Shown one piece after another: positions 1 to 5,591 of a stretch of 5,591 nt of DNA. Numbering within the stretch: position 1 is the first letter of the stretch; each line of letters starts with the position of its first letter. Where the stretch lies: assembly GCA_015488785.1 (NCBI GenBank), contig WFNC01000294.1:1-5591 (forward strand), in the 5' to 3' direction. The position numbers were made by a program, and so were the translations under genes. Below the pieces are notes generated by a model that was not told where the DNA came from, did not search any database, and was given only the letters and a program-made list of their open reading frames with translations. Source of the stretch: Flavobacteriales bacterium. Its GTDB lineage: Bacteria; Bacteroidota; Bacteroidia; Flavobacteriales_D; Parvicellaceae.

Positions 1-2
1 AT

Positions 3-374
3 TTAATATCTACTTTAATTGTAATTATTGCATTATTTAATGTTATTGGTGCCATAATTATGATGATACTTGATAAAAGAGAAAATTTAAAAACCTTAGG
101 CAATTTAGGACTTCCGATTTCTAAAATACGAAAAATATTTACTTTACAAGGCTTCTTATTAACTTTGTTTGGTTTGGTTGTTGGCTTAATTCTTTCTAGT
201 ATTATTATTTTTATTCAACTTAAATTTAAACCTATAAAAATAAGACCAAATTTAGCATATCCTGTAGAATTTCATTTTATAAATATAGCAATTGTATCGG
301 CAACTATATTAATACTTGGTTTTTTGGCTGCAATAATTGCTAGTAGTAGAATTAATAAAAAATTAGTTACTTAG
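3..374 (+). CDS. FtsX-like ABC transporter permease, LolC/LolE type, C-terminal part
   Basis: The open frame runs from the window edge to TAG at 372-374, giving 123 residues of a larger protein whose start lies upstream; the ATG at 60 is internal. Three hydrophobic segments are visible: about residues 1-22 (up to the DKRE turn), 52-71, and one near the C-terminus. Between the first two is the cytoplasmic stretch NLKTLGNLGLPISKIRKIF followed by LQGFLL, the signature of LolC/LolE-type permeases (a 'lLrtLGa...I.kIF..qG' pattern). By family, such permeases pair with an ATPase to move lipoproteins or related substrates out of the inner membrane. The specific substrate cannot be read from this fragment. 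The reading frame is intact. Its last 8 bases overlap the end of the convergent DUF4294 gene, so no separate terminator fits between them. Confidence 0.85.
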   Translation, partial: LISTLIVIIALFNVIGAIIMMILDKRENLKTLGNLGLPISKIRKIFTLQGFLLTLFGLVVGLILSSIIIFIQLKFKPIKIRPNLAYPVEFHFINIAIVSATILILGFLAAIIASSRINKKLVT

Positions 375-1047
375 CACGTTCTTCAATAATTTTAACAATA
401 TCCATATTTTTATACTTGCTACTCAATGCAAAATAGTCAAAATTTAATTTGCTTTTGGTTTTTTGTAAGGTACTATTTAGAAAGGCACGTTGCAAAATAT
501 CTTCTACCAAAAAGTCTAATTCTTTACTTTCTGGATGGTATTCTGTTTTTAAAGATAGTCTAAATACATGTGCAGTTGTGTTATACCAAAAAGCTTTCCA
601 GCCACTGCGGTATTTTCGTATTAATTTATAGGTCGTTTGTCCAGTCTGTCTATGTATAAGTCGAATTAGTAATCTTCCTTCGGTACGTGTTAGTTTTTTA
701 AGTTGATCTTTAAATTCTTCATTTAAAAGTTTCTGTGCTTTTTTTATGTATTTTTTACGTTTTCTTTTGGATTTTATTTTTGCCAATTGCTTGTCAACTT
801 CTGCCAAAGTAGAGGCTGTTAAAACTGCATAAGGATATGCTTTATGGATTTTTTTCCAATACCAATAATAATATCTTCGTTCTTTTTTACTATCGAATTT
901 TAATTTTTTGAGTAAGGTAATTTCATCTAAAGAAAACTCGATAGAATCGCCTTCAATTAAAATCATATCTTTGGTTTCTTTTTCTTTTTTTTGACTGTAA
1001 GAAAAAAGAGTGATTGATAAAAATAAGTATATAAATATTTTGTTCAT
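367..1047 (-). CDS. Secreted DUF4294 family protein
   Basis: The protein has 226 residues from the preferred start MNKIFIYLFL. The N-terminus is a signal peptide: hydrophobic residues 4-15, then SYSQ, with likely cleavage near residue 18. It is therefore probably periplasmic or envelope-associated. A basic, helical middle region (residues 50-115, with ERRYYYWYWKKIHKAYPYA) leads into the conserved core LTRTEGRLLIRLIHRQTGQT at about 119-138 and RSGWKAFWYNTTAHVF at 147-162. I recognise these as the hallmark of DUF4294, a Bacteroidota family of unknown function. A longer reading from the ATG at 1071 adds eight residues. It was rejected because it would bury the signal peptide and because a candidate -7 element at 1074-1081 would place the transcript start at or after it. 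The gene is convergent with and overlaps the FtsX gene, and divergent from the M42 peptidase gene. Confidence 0.85.
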   Translation of the reverse strand: MNKIFIYLFLSITLFSYSQKKEKETKDMILIEGDSIEFSLDEITLLKKLKFDSKKERRYYYWYWKKIHKAYPYAVLTASTLAEVDKQLAKIKSKRKRKKYIKKAQKLLNEEFKDQLKKLTRTEGRLLIRLIHRQTGQTTYKLIRKYRSGWKAFWYNTTAHVFRLSLKTEYHPESKELDFLVEDILQRAFLNSTLQKTKSKLNFDYFALSSKYKNMDIVKIIEERAK

Positions 1048-1073
1048 TAGTATAGTTTCCGCTAAAATCATTC

Positions 1074-1081
1074 CAAAAATA
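1074..1081 (-). promoter_or_regulatory. Candidate -7 promoter element for the DUF4294 gene
   Basis: Read on the minus strand the bases are TATTTTTG, an exact match to the Bacteroidota -7 consensus TAnnTTTG. A transcript would begin a few bases downstream, near 1067-1069, leaving a leader of about 20 bases before the ATG at 1047. I see no convincing -33 TTG at the usual spacing, and the region is AT-rich, so this is tentative. Confidence 0.35.
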
Positions 1082-1158
1082 CAAACTATTCTGAAATGCT
1101 TTGTTTTTTTAGGTAAATTTTATGACTTTTTTAATACTTTCGTAAAAACAAACAAAAT

Positions 1159-2250
1159 ATGACAAAAAAGAAACTTTTAACAAAGAAATCGATTACATTT
1201 TTAGAAAAATACTTAAATAATGCAGCACCAACAGGATACGAAGCAGAAGGTCAAAAAATATGGATGAATTATTTAAAACCTTATGTGGATGAATTTATTA
1301 CCGATAGCTATGGTACGGCAGTTGGTGTAATAAATCCAAAAGCAAAATTTAAAGTTGTTATTGAAGGTCATGCCGATGAAATTTCGTGGTATGTAAATTA
1401 TATTACGGATGATGGTTTGATTTATGTTATTAGAAATGGTGGTAGTGACCATCAGATTGCTCCATCAAAGCGTGTAAACATTCATACCAGAAAAAACGGT
1501 ATTGTACAAGGTGTTTTTGGTTGGCCAGCCATTCACACCAGAAAAGGTGCAAGTGAAAAAGCCCCAAAGTTAGATAATATTTTTATTGATGTTGGTTGTA
1601 GAACGAAAAAGGAAGTAGAAAAATTAGGTATTCATGTTGGCTGTGTAATTACATATCCTGATGCATTTTTTATCTTAAATAAAAACCATTTTGTTTGTAG
1701 AGCTATTGATAACAGAATGGGCGGATTTATGATTGCCGAAGTTGCTCGTTTATTAAAAGAGAATAAGAAAAAACTGCCTTTTGGTTTGTATATAACTAAT
1801 TCCGTACAGGAAGAAATTGGTTTACGAGGTGCACAAATGATTACAGAAACTTTAAAACCAAATATTGCTATTGTTACCGATGTAACACACGATACTACCA
1901 CTCCAATGATTGAAAAAAAGGTACAAGGAGAAACAAAATGTGGTGATGGCCCAGTTATTGCCTATGCTCCTGCGGTACAAAATAATTTGCGCGATTTGAT
2001 TGTAGATACAGCTAAAGCGAATAAAATACCTTTTCAACGAAACGCATCGTCTAGAGCTACAGGAACAGATACCGATGCTTTTGCTTACTCTAATGGTGGC
2101 GTACCAAGTGCTTTAATTTCTTTGGCGTTACGCTATATGCATACTACGGTAGAAATGGTTCATAGAGATGATGTTGAGAATGTTATTCGCCTTATTTACG
2201 AAACATTACTTAAAATTAATCCGAAAGATGATTTTAGTTATTTTAAATAA
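1159..2250 (+). CDS. M42 family metallopeptidase (glutamyl/deblocking aminopeptidase-like)
   Basis: The protein has 363 residues, a normal full length for peptidase family M42, the cytosolic metal-dependent aminopeptidases that often form tetrahedral dodecamers and trim peptides from the N-terminus. All expected active-site positions are visible. H71 sits in IEGHADEIS, with D73 beside it. The bridging D184 sits in AIDNRMGG. E218-E219 sit in VQEEIGLRG (general base, then ligand). D241 sits in VTDVTHDT and H328 in RYMHTTVEMVH. The N-terminal APTGYE near residues 23-28 is also typical. There is no signal peptide, which fits a cytoplasmic location. The ATG at 1159 follows an A-rich stretch with no Shine-Dalgarno sequence, normal for Bacteroidota. 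The family call is secure; substrate preference cannot be read from the sequence. Confidence 0.95.
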   Translation: MTKKKLLTKKSITFLEKYLNNAAPTGYEAEGQKIWMNYLKPYVDEFITDSYGTAVGVINPKAKFKVVIEGHADEISWYVNYITDDGLIYVIRNGGSDHQIAPSKRVNIHTRKNGIVQGVFGWPAIHTRKGASEKAPKLDNIFIDVGCRTKKEVEKLGIHVGCVITYPDAFFILNKNHFVCRAIDNRMGGFMIAEVARLLKENKKKLPFGLYITNSVQEEIGLRGAQMITETLKPNIAIVTDVTHDTTTPMIEKKVQGETKCGDGPVIAYAPAVQNNLRDLIVDTAKANKIPFQRNASSRATGTDTDAFAYSNGGVPSALISLALRYMHTTVEMVHRDDVENVIRLIYETLLKINPKDDFSYFK

Positions 2251-2343
2251 TTACTGTGCGTAAAATAAAACTCGCTTTATAGAAATATAAGTAATCGTAA
2301 TTCTAAAGTATTCATTTATTTAGACAAACTTATGCTTTGATGA

Positions 2344-2374
2344 TTTGTTGGCTAAAAAATATTGTATATATTTA
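2344..2374 (+). promoter_or_regulatory. Candidate promoter ahead of the first cassette-like unit
   Basis: TTTG at 2344-2347 is followed after 19 bases by TATATTTA at 2367-2374, which matches the Bacteroidota consensus TTTG-N19-TAnnTTTG at all but the last base. It would start transcription near 2380, about 100 bases before the ATG at 2480. It lies outside the unit that begins at 2452, so it could be a resident promoter serving whatever is inserted there. The gap is very AT-rich and chance matches are likely. Confidence 0.3.
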
Positions 2375-2416
2375 CATAAAATATACAGAAAAGTGTATAT
2401 ACATAACACTATTTGT

Positions 2417-2449
2417 GTTTATATATGCGATAGTATTGAATATATAAAC
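2417..2449. repeat. Perfect 10-bp hairpin abutting the left edge of unit 1
   Basis: GTTTATATAT (2417-2426) and ATATATAAAC (2440-2449) are exact reverse complements around a 13-base loop (2427-2439). The hairpin ends two bases before the GTT at 2452 that begins unit 1. Its stem and loop sizes differ from the two large hairpins further right, so it is not another copy of those sites. It may be part of the insertion target, or a chance product of AT-rich sequence. No T-tract follows, so it is not an obvious terminator. Confidence 0.45.
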
Positions 2450-2451
2450 TA

Positions 2452-2461
2452 GTTGGCGGTA
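2452..2461 (+). repeat. Left boundary repeat of unit 1
   Basis: GTTGGCGGTA here is the exact reverse complement of TACCGCCAAC at 3639-3648, just past the stop codon of the gene in this unit. The GTT matches the start of the integron core site GTTRRRY in its first five bases. If the logic is attC-like, crossover would fall between G2452 and T2453. Confidence 0.65.
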
Positions 2462-2479
2462 ATTTAAAAATCAAACTAT

Positions 2480-3634
2480 ATGGAGGATTCAATTAATGAT
2501 TTAAAAAGCCTATTCCAAGAAGCAAAAGAAAGAAGCGAGTTTGACTTTGTTTTGACTTTATTGAACTACAGAGGAATGGGAACTCATAAGTTAATGACCA
2601 ATTTATACGAATGGTTTGACGCAATCGAATTTTACCAAACTTTATATAACAATCATAGTGGAAAAGAAAAAACAAGAATAGGTGCTTTAATTTATTCAAC
2701 TTTTTTCGAGAATAGTGATTTTTACAATATTATTGGTAGTCTATGTAATGTAAAACTTGGATACAAGCCTTCATCATACTTGTTTTGGAAGACCAATAAA
2801 TATGAAAGGTTATTAGGGATTGGTGAAAAGCAAGAAGCATTATTTGAGCTTCTACACGATTCAGAAAAACAACACATAATCGATTTTTTTAAAGAGAATC
2901 ATATTAAGGAAATAAGGAATACTTTCTTTCATTCCGCCTATGCTTTAAGTGAGGAAGAATATATACTTCACGATTCCAAACCAATTATTATTGAAAGTTT
3001 GGGAGTTTCATCATTTAACGTTTCAGAATTCTTTTATCCTAAAGTAGAAAATATTTTATCTTTTTTTGAATCATTTAAGACACTATACCTAAATGCTTTT
3101 TCAAGCTATAAAGAAGACAAAGTAGTTAATGGATCATTCCCAAATCCTTGCGAAATAACAATATTAGGTGGTGATGATGGACTAAAAGGTTTTAGAATTA
3201 AAAACTCTGTTCAATTCTATGGCGAATGGCACGATTCGGGAATATGGTATAATGAGAAATATGATATGTATGAAGGACATAACATTAATTTTAATATGCC
3301 GGACATAGAAACAGTTGAAATTCGAGAACAGCTAACTCGTTATGAGAATAAAGAAGATATTAATCAAAGTGATGTTGAATTTCACGAACTTGTAAAAAAT
3401 ATATCTGACAGGAAAGAACCTTCTGAAATTGCAAGAGCGACTAATTTGTTACTAAAATTTGGTGGTTTAAGACAAAAGAAAATGGATGAAGAAGAAAACC
3501 CATTTAAAAAAAGAAGTTTCCCAAAATATATTATCCCGTTTTATGAAAAAGCCATCGAAATTGGTGATGGATTATTTGATACAAAACCAATTCAAGAAGA
3601 AATAGACAGATTAACTGAACAACTAAATCAATAA
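2480..3634 (+). CDS. HEPN-like domain protein, cassette cargo
   Basis: This is a soluble protein of 384 residues with no signal peptide or membrane segment. The first 210 residues look mainly helical. They contain IKEIRNTFFHSAYAL with R146, N147 and H151, the Rx4-6H (RNxxxH) signature of HEPN domains, which are often metal-independent ribonucleases in toxin-antitoxin, abortive-infection and other defence systems. The preceding stretch (about 67-100, RIGALIYSTFFENSDFYNII) is the kind of long helix that pairs with the motif helix in HEPN folds. Residues 215-275 look strand-rich (FRIKNSVQFYGEWHDSGIWY) and I do not recognise them; the C-terminus is charged and helical. The ATG at 2480 follows an A-rich leader with no Shine-Dalgarno sequence. 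No small antitoxin gene is adjacent. The HEPN call rests on one motif and its helical setting; RNase activity is inference. Confidence 0.6.
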   Translation: MEDSINDLKSLFQEAKERSEFDFVLTLLNYRGMGTHKLMTNLYEWFDAIEFYQTLYNNHSGKEKTRIGALIYSTFFENSDFYNIIGSLCNVKLGYKPSSYLFWKTNKYERLLGIGEKQEALFELLHDSEKQHIIDFFKENHIKEIRNTFFHSAYALSEEEYILHDSKPIIIESLGVSSFNVSEFFYPKVENILSFFESFKTLYLNAFSSYKEDKVVNGSFPNPCEITILGGDDGLKGFRIKNSVQFYGEWHDSGIWYNEKYDMYEGHNINFNMPDIETVEIREQLTRYENKEDINQSDVEFHELVKNISDRKEPSEIARATNLLLKFGGLRQKKMDEEENPFKKRSFPKYIIPFYEKAIEIGDGLFDTKPIQEEIDRLTEQLNQ

Positions 3635-3638
3635 AAAC

Positions 3639-3648
3639 TACCGCCAAC
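3639..3648 (+). repeat. Right boundary repeat of unit 1
   Basis: TACCGCCAAC, starting five bases after the TAA of the HEPN-like gene, is the exact reverse complement of 2452-2461. It ends in AAC like the integron R'' box (RYYYAAC), though the preceding bases do not follow RYYY. It is followed by the spacer ATT and then the long stem of site 1. Confidence 0.65.
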
Positions 3649-3775
3649 ATTGTATATAAGGCATTGGGCGAGTGATAGTTAAATTGAACAATTATGAATA
3701 TAAATAAACGGTATAGTAAATTGAAAATTAGGTGTTCCAAAACGCCCAACGCCTCATATACTTACCGTTAGAGGC
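3640..3775. repeat. attC-like hairpin site 1 between units 1 and 2
   Basis: In order: ACCGCCAAC (3640-3648), 3-base spacer ATT, left stem arm 3652-3670, 72-base loop 3671-3742, right stem arm 3743-3761, 5-base spacer 3762-3766, then GTTAGAGGC (3767-3775). The arms pair over 19 positions with only two mismatches, A3658-C3755 and A3663-C3750. On the bottom strand both become T-G wobbles. The outermost boxes do not pair with each other; each pairs with the far end of its own unit, as in an integron array where the last box belongs to the next cassette. No T-tract suggests a terminator, though a role in ending transcription cannot be excluded. Confidence 0.6.
3767..3775 (+). repeat. Left boundary repeat of unit 2
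   Basis: GTTAGAGGC is the exact reverse complement of GCCTCTAAC at 5471-5479, just past the stop codon of the PLD-nuclease gene. GTTAGA fits the integron core GTTRRRY through six positions, differing only at the last. Confidence 0.65.
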
Positions 3776-3791
3776 AAGCAAAAAATAGCAG

Positions 3792-5465
3792 ATGAAAACA
3801 ACATTTTTAGGTCACGGATTAAATTCTGAAAATAAATATAATGTTGGTAAACAATTAGCAACATCTTTTGAAAGCCCAAAATATAATTCATTTAATGGTT
3901 TTGTTGCTTTTGCTTCAATTGCAGGTGTCAGAATGCTTGTACCTCATATAAGAAAAGCAGAAAAGGAATTTCAACAAATACGTTTTTTTATTGGTGTTGA
4001 TAATAGAGGAACTTCAAAAGAAGCACTTGAATTATTACTAAAAGAAAATATACAAACATACATCTACTATAATAGAAAAGAATACATAACATATCATCCT
4101 AAATTATTTCTTTTTGAGGGTAATAAACACGCTCGTGTCATAATTGGTTCATCAAATTTAACAAGTCAAGGTATCAAGAACAATATTGAAGCATCAATTC
4201 AACTTGACATTCAATCTAAAAATGATAAACAAGGACAAAAATTAATATCTGAAATTAAAAATTACTTTACTAACTTAATAAATCTTTCTTCAAAACATCT
4301 TAAACTACTTACCCAAGAACTATTAGAACAATTAATTAAAGAAAATTTACTTTTTCATCAGTTTCATAAAAGTGGTAAAGTTGAGGAACAAAGAAATAAT
4401 GATGGTGAAAATTTAGAAGAACAAAACAGTATAGAAATCACAGAATTTGATATAGATACTGGTATCGAACAAAGCGAGAAAGTTTATAGACAAAGTAGTA
4501 GATATAATTTTGGTGAGAATGACTATGAAACGTTTGATATTTTTTTGAATAGGTATATAATTTACAAGAAAAATGAAAAACCTTCTGGAATAGTAAGTAA
4601 ACATACTGATGATAGAGAATTATTTTATTGGTATAGAAAAATGAATGGTTTGTATAATGAAAATTCATTACCTCTTGAAATATTAAATAGACTAATCGAA
4701 GTTGATTTTCCATTTAAAGGAGTTGGGATAGAGCGTAAAAGATTAATAAAATGGAATGAGTATTTTAATACATTAATAGAATATAAAAATAAAGTTGATC
4801 CCAATAGTTTATACACACACGTTCCACAATTCAGAAATAAATCTAATCCATATTATAAATTAGGAATATGGTGTTCTCATCAAAAGCAAAGAAGAAAAGG
4901 AAATGATAATTATCCGCCAAAATGGTCACAATATGAAGAAGATAAAATGAATTCTATAAATTTTATCTGGGAAGGTGCAAATAAAAAAGGAAAAACAAAA
5001 GATGACGTATGGACTGATAATTTAGTTGAATTAGAAAGATATTACAGTATTAAAAAAAACTACATAACAGTACCATCACAAAAAACAAAAATTGGAAAAT
5101 GGTTGAATGACCAAATGACACTTAAATTCAGACAAGATAAAAATAAATCAAATAAAATACTTATAAGTGAGATAAGGCTTGAAATGTTAGGAAATTTACT
5201 AAACTCAAATGGTGTAGAATGGGAATGGGAGAAACAAAAACATAGGTTATCAATTGAAAATAAAATCGAAAGTTGGAGAATTCTTGAAAAAATTATAACA
5301 AATAATGAAATAAGTGAATATAAAGAGAAAAATAAAATACTATTAAAAAAATATCGTGTTGATGTTGCTCAATTAAGAAGTCAAAGTAAAAAATGGAATA
5401 ATGAAAAAAATAAATGGAAACTTGAAATTCTTGATAAAGTTGGTTTCCCATATGAAAAACATTAA
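3792..5465 (+). CDS. PLD-type (BfiI/NgoFVII-like) nuclease with helicase-associated repeats
   Basis: The protein has 557 residues. Residues 1-140 form a phospholipase-D-like nuclease domain with one HxK motif: H102 and K104 in YHPKLFLFEG, then N122 in IIGSSNLTSQG and E133 in NNIEASI. The order and spacing agree with the active site I recall for the metal-independent restriction enzyme BfiI (H105, K107, N125, E136). Such single-motif proteins act as dimers. A polar linker at about 195-245 (EEQRNNDGENLEEQN) follows. The C-terminal half has repeats resembling helicase-associated (HA) domains: about 273-309 (partial), 315-395 (KLGIWCSHQKQRRKG), 405-480 (VPSQKTKIGKWLNDQ) and possibly 490-555 (ILDKVGFPYE). 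These are probable DNA readers. There is no helicase and no adjacent methyltransferase. It is likely a DNA-cleaving defence protein; target and trigger are unknown. The gene looks intact and more A-rich than the M42 gene. Confidence 0.75.
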   Translation: MKTTFLGHGLNSENKYNVGKQLATSFESPKYNSFNGFVAFASIAGVRMLVPHIRKAEKEFQQIRFFIGVDNRGTSKEALELLLKENIQTYIYYNRKEYITYHPKLFLFEGNKHARVIIGSSNLTSQGIKNNIEASIQLDIQSKNDKQGQKLISEIKNYFTNLINLSSKHLKLLTQELLEQLIKENLLFHQFHKSGKVEEQRNNDGENLEEQNSIEITEFDIDTGIEQSEKVYRQSSRYNFGENDYETFDIFLNRYIIYKKNEKPSGIVSKHTDDRELFYWYRKMNGLYNENSLPLEILNRLIEVDFPFKGVGIERKRLIKWNEYFNTLIEYKNKVDPNSLYTHVPQFRNKSNPYYKLGIWCSHQKQRRKGNDNYPPKWSQYEEDKMNSINFIWEGANKKGKTKDDVWTDNLVELERYYSIKKNYITVPSQKTKIGKWLNDQMTLKFRQDKNKSNKILISEIRLEMLGNLLNSNGVEWEWEKQKHRLSIENKIESWRILEKIITNNEISEYKEKNKILLKKYRVDVAQLRSQSKKWNNEKNKWKLEILDKVGFPYEKH

Positions 5466-5470
5466 AGCCA

Positions 5471-5479
5471 GCCTCTAAC
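5471..5479 (+). repeat. Right boundary repeat of unit 2
   Basis: GCCTCTAAC, starting five bases after the TAA of the nuclease gene, is the exact reverse complement of 3767-3775. With the following bases (CTAACAATTTGT) it resembles the opening of many integron attC sites, which often read TAACAATTCGT, but that resemblance is short. Confidence 0.65.
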
Positions 5480-5591
5480 AATTTGTATAGTTAATTGCTA
5501 CTAATCGCTAAACCAAAAGTTAAGTTTTTTAAATAAAGTTTGGTGCATAACTCGAAATTTAGTAATTTTATCACGCAACTAACCATACAAG
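5471..5591. repeat. attC-like hairpin site 2, right end cut off
   Basis: In order: GCCTCTAAC (5471-5479), 3-base spacer AAT, left arm 5483-5498, 76-base loop 5499-5574, right arm 5575-5590. The arms pair over 16 positions except A5489-C5584 and A5494-C5579, at stem positions 7 and 12 exactly as in site 1. The window ends one base after the right arm, so the final spacer and the next unit's GTT are not visible. The loop shows no gene and no clear likeness to the loop of site 1. Confidence 0.6.

Larger units (their letters stand above)
2453..3767 (+). mobile_element. Cassette-like unit 1 (integron-cassette-like)
   Basis: This is a single-gene unit with 18 bases between the left boundary repeat and its start codon, and a downstream recombination-site-like hairpin 3' of the gene. 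Its two ends carry the reciprocal sequences GTTGGCGGTA and TACCGCCAAC, which would come together in one folded site if the unit were circular. The limits follow the integron rule of cutting after the G of GTT at both junctions (2452/2453 and 3767/3768). There is no target-site duplication, transposase or integrase. The cassette interpretation is inference from layout and folding; the inverted sequences themselves are directly visible. Confidence 0.5.
3768..5591 (+). mobile_element. Cassette-like unit 2, cut by the window edge
   Basis: This is a second single-gene unit in the same orientation as unit 1, starting with TTAGAGGC 24 bases before its start codon. It carries GCCTCTAAC and a large hairpin after the gene. 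Its right junction lies just outside the window; if spacing matches site 1, the next GTT would start near position 5596. The interpretation as an integrated cassette rests on layout and folding only. Confidence 0.5.

Noticed and set aside
1048..1071. Upstream ATG at 1071 as the start of the DUF4294 protein
   Set aside because: It adds eight residues ahead of a well-formed signal peptide, and the only good -7 motif would start transcription at or after it. The ATG at 1047 fits better.
1632..1901. Minus-strand open frame inside the M42 gene, and similar minus-strand frames within the two cargo genes
   Set aside because: They lie opposite clearly coding sequence, have no recognisable domains, and their hydrophobic composition is what the complement of AT-rich coding DNA gives.
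2363..2402. Short AT palindromes (TGTATAT/ATATACA and GTATATAC) as operators or part of another attC-like site
   Set aside because: They are brief, made almost only of A and T, and do not share the spacing or mismatch pattern of the two large hairpins. Chance is the simpler explanation.
2452..3648. Unit 1 as a transposon or MITE with 10-bp terminal inverted repeats
   Set aside because: No target-site duplication flanks the repeats (ACTA on the left, ATTG on the right), there is no transposase, and unit 2 uses a different repeat sequence.
3652..3761. Site 1 hairpin as a rho-independent terminator
   Set aside because: The loop is 72 bases and no T-run follows either arm. The repeated geometry with a second, different sequence suggests another role, though some effect on transcription remains possible.
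2452..5479. Repeats as a CRISPR array
   Set aside because: The repeats are inverted, 9-10 bp long, over a kilobase apart and different between units.

Overview
The window is AT-rich and looks like a member of the Bacteroidota, most likely Flavobacteriales. The evidence is a DUF4294 protein (a family I know from Bacteroidota), start codons without Shine-Dalgarno sequences, and -7 motifs close to the Bacteroidota consensus TAnnTTTG.

Left part (1-2250) is ordinary chromosome. It holds the C-terminal end of a LolC/LolE-type FtsX permease on +, a convergent secreted DUF4294 protein on - whose end overlaps it by 8 bases, and a divergent full-length M42-family aminopeptidase on + with all metal-binding residues present. 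Positions 2251-2479 are a 229-base AT-rich gap with a candidate promoter and a perfect 10-bp hairpin.

Right part (2452 to the window end) is accessory and is the interesting section. It holds two consecutive single-gene units in the same orientation. Each begins with GTT plus a short private sequence and has the reverse complement of that sequence just after its stop codon: GTTGGCGGTA/TACCGCCAAC for unit 1 and GTTAGAGGC/GCCTCTAAC for unit 2. After each right-hand copy come a 3-base spacer and a long imperfect stem (19 bp and 16 bp) closed by a 72-76 base loop. The two stems differ in sequence with compensating changes, yet both carry A-C mismatches at exactly positions 7 and 12. On the bottom strand these become G-T wobbles, so the bottom strand folds better. 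This is the logic of integron gene cassettes with attC sites, although the sequence departs from the classical attC consensus and no integrase gene lies in the window.

The cargo genes fit a defence-type cassette array. Unit 1 encodes a 384-residue protein with an RNxxxH motif typical of HEPN ribonuclease-like domains. Unit 2 encodes a 557-residue protein with a BfiI/NgoFVII-like phospholipase-D-type nuclease active site (H102, K104, N122, E133), followed by what look like three or four helicase-associated DNA-binding repeats but no helicase. There is no sign that the two proteins work together; they are more likely independent passengers.
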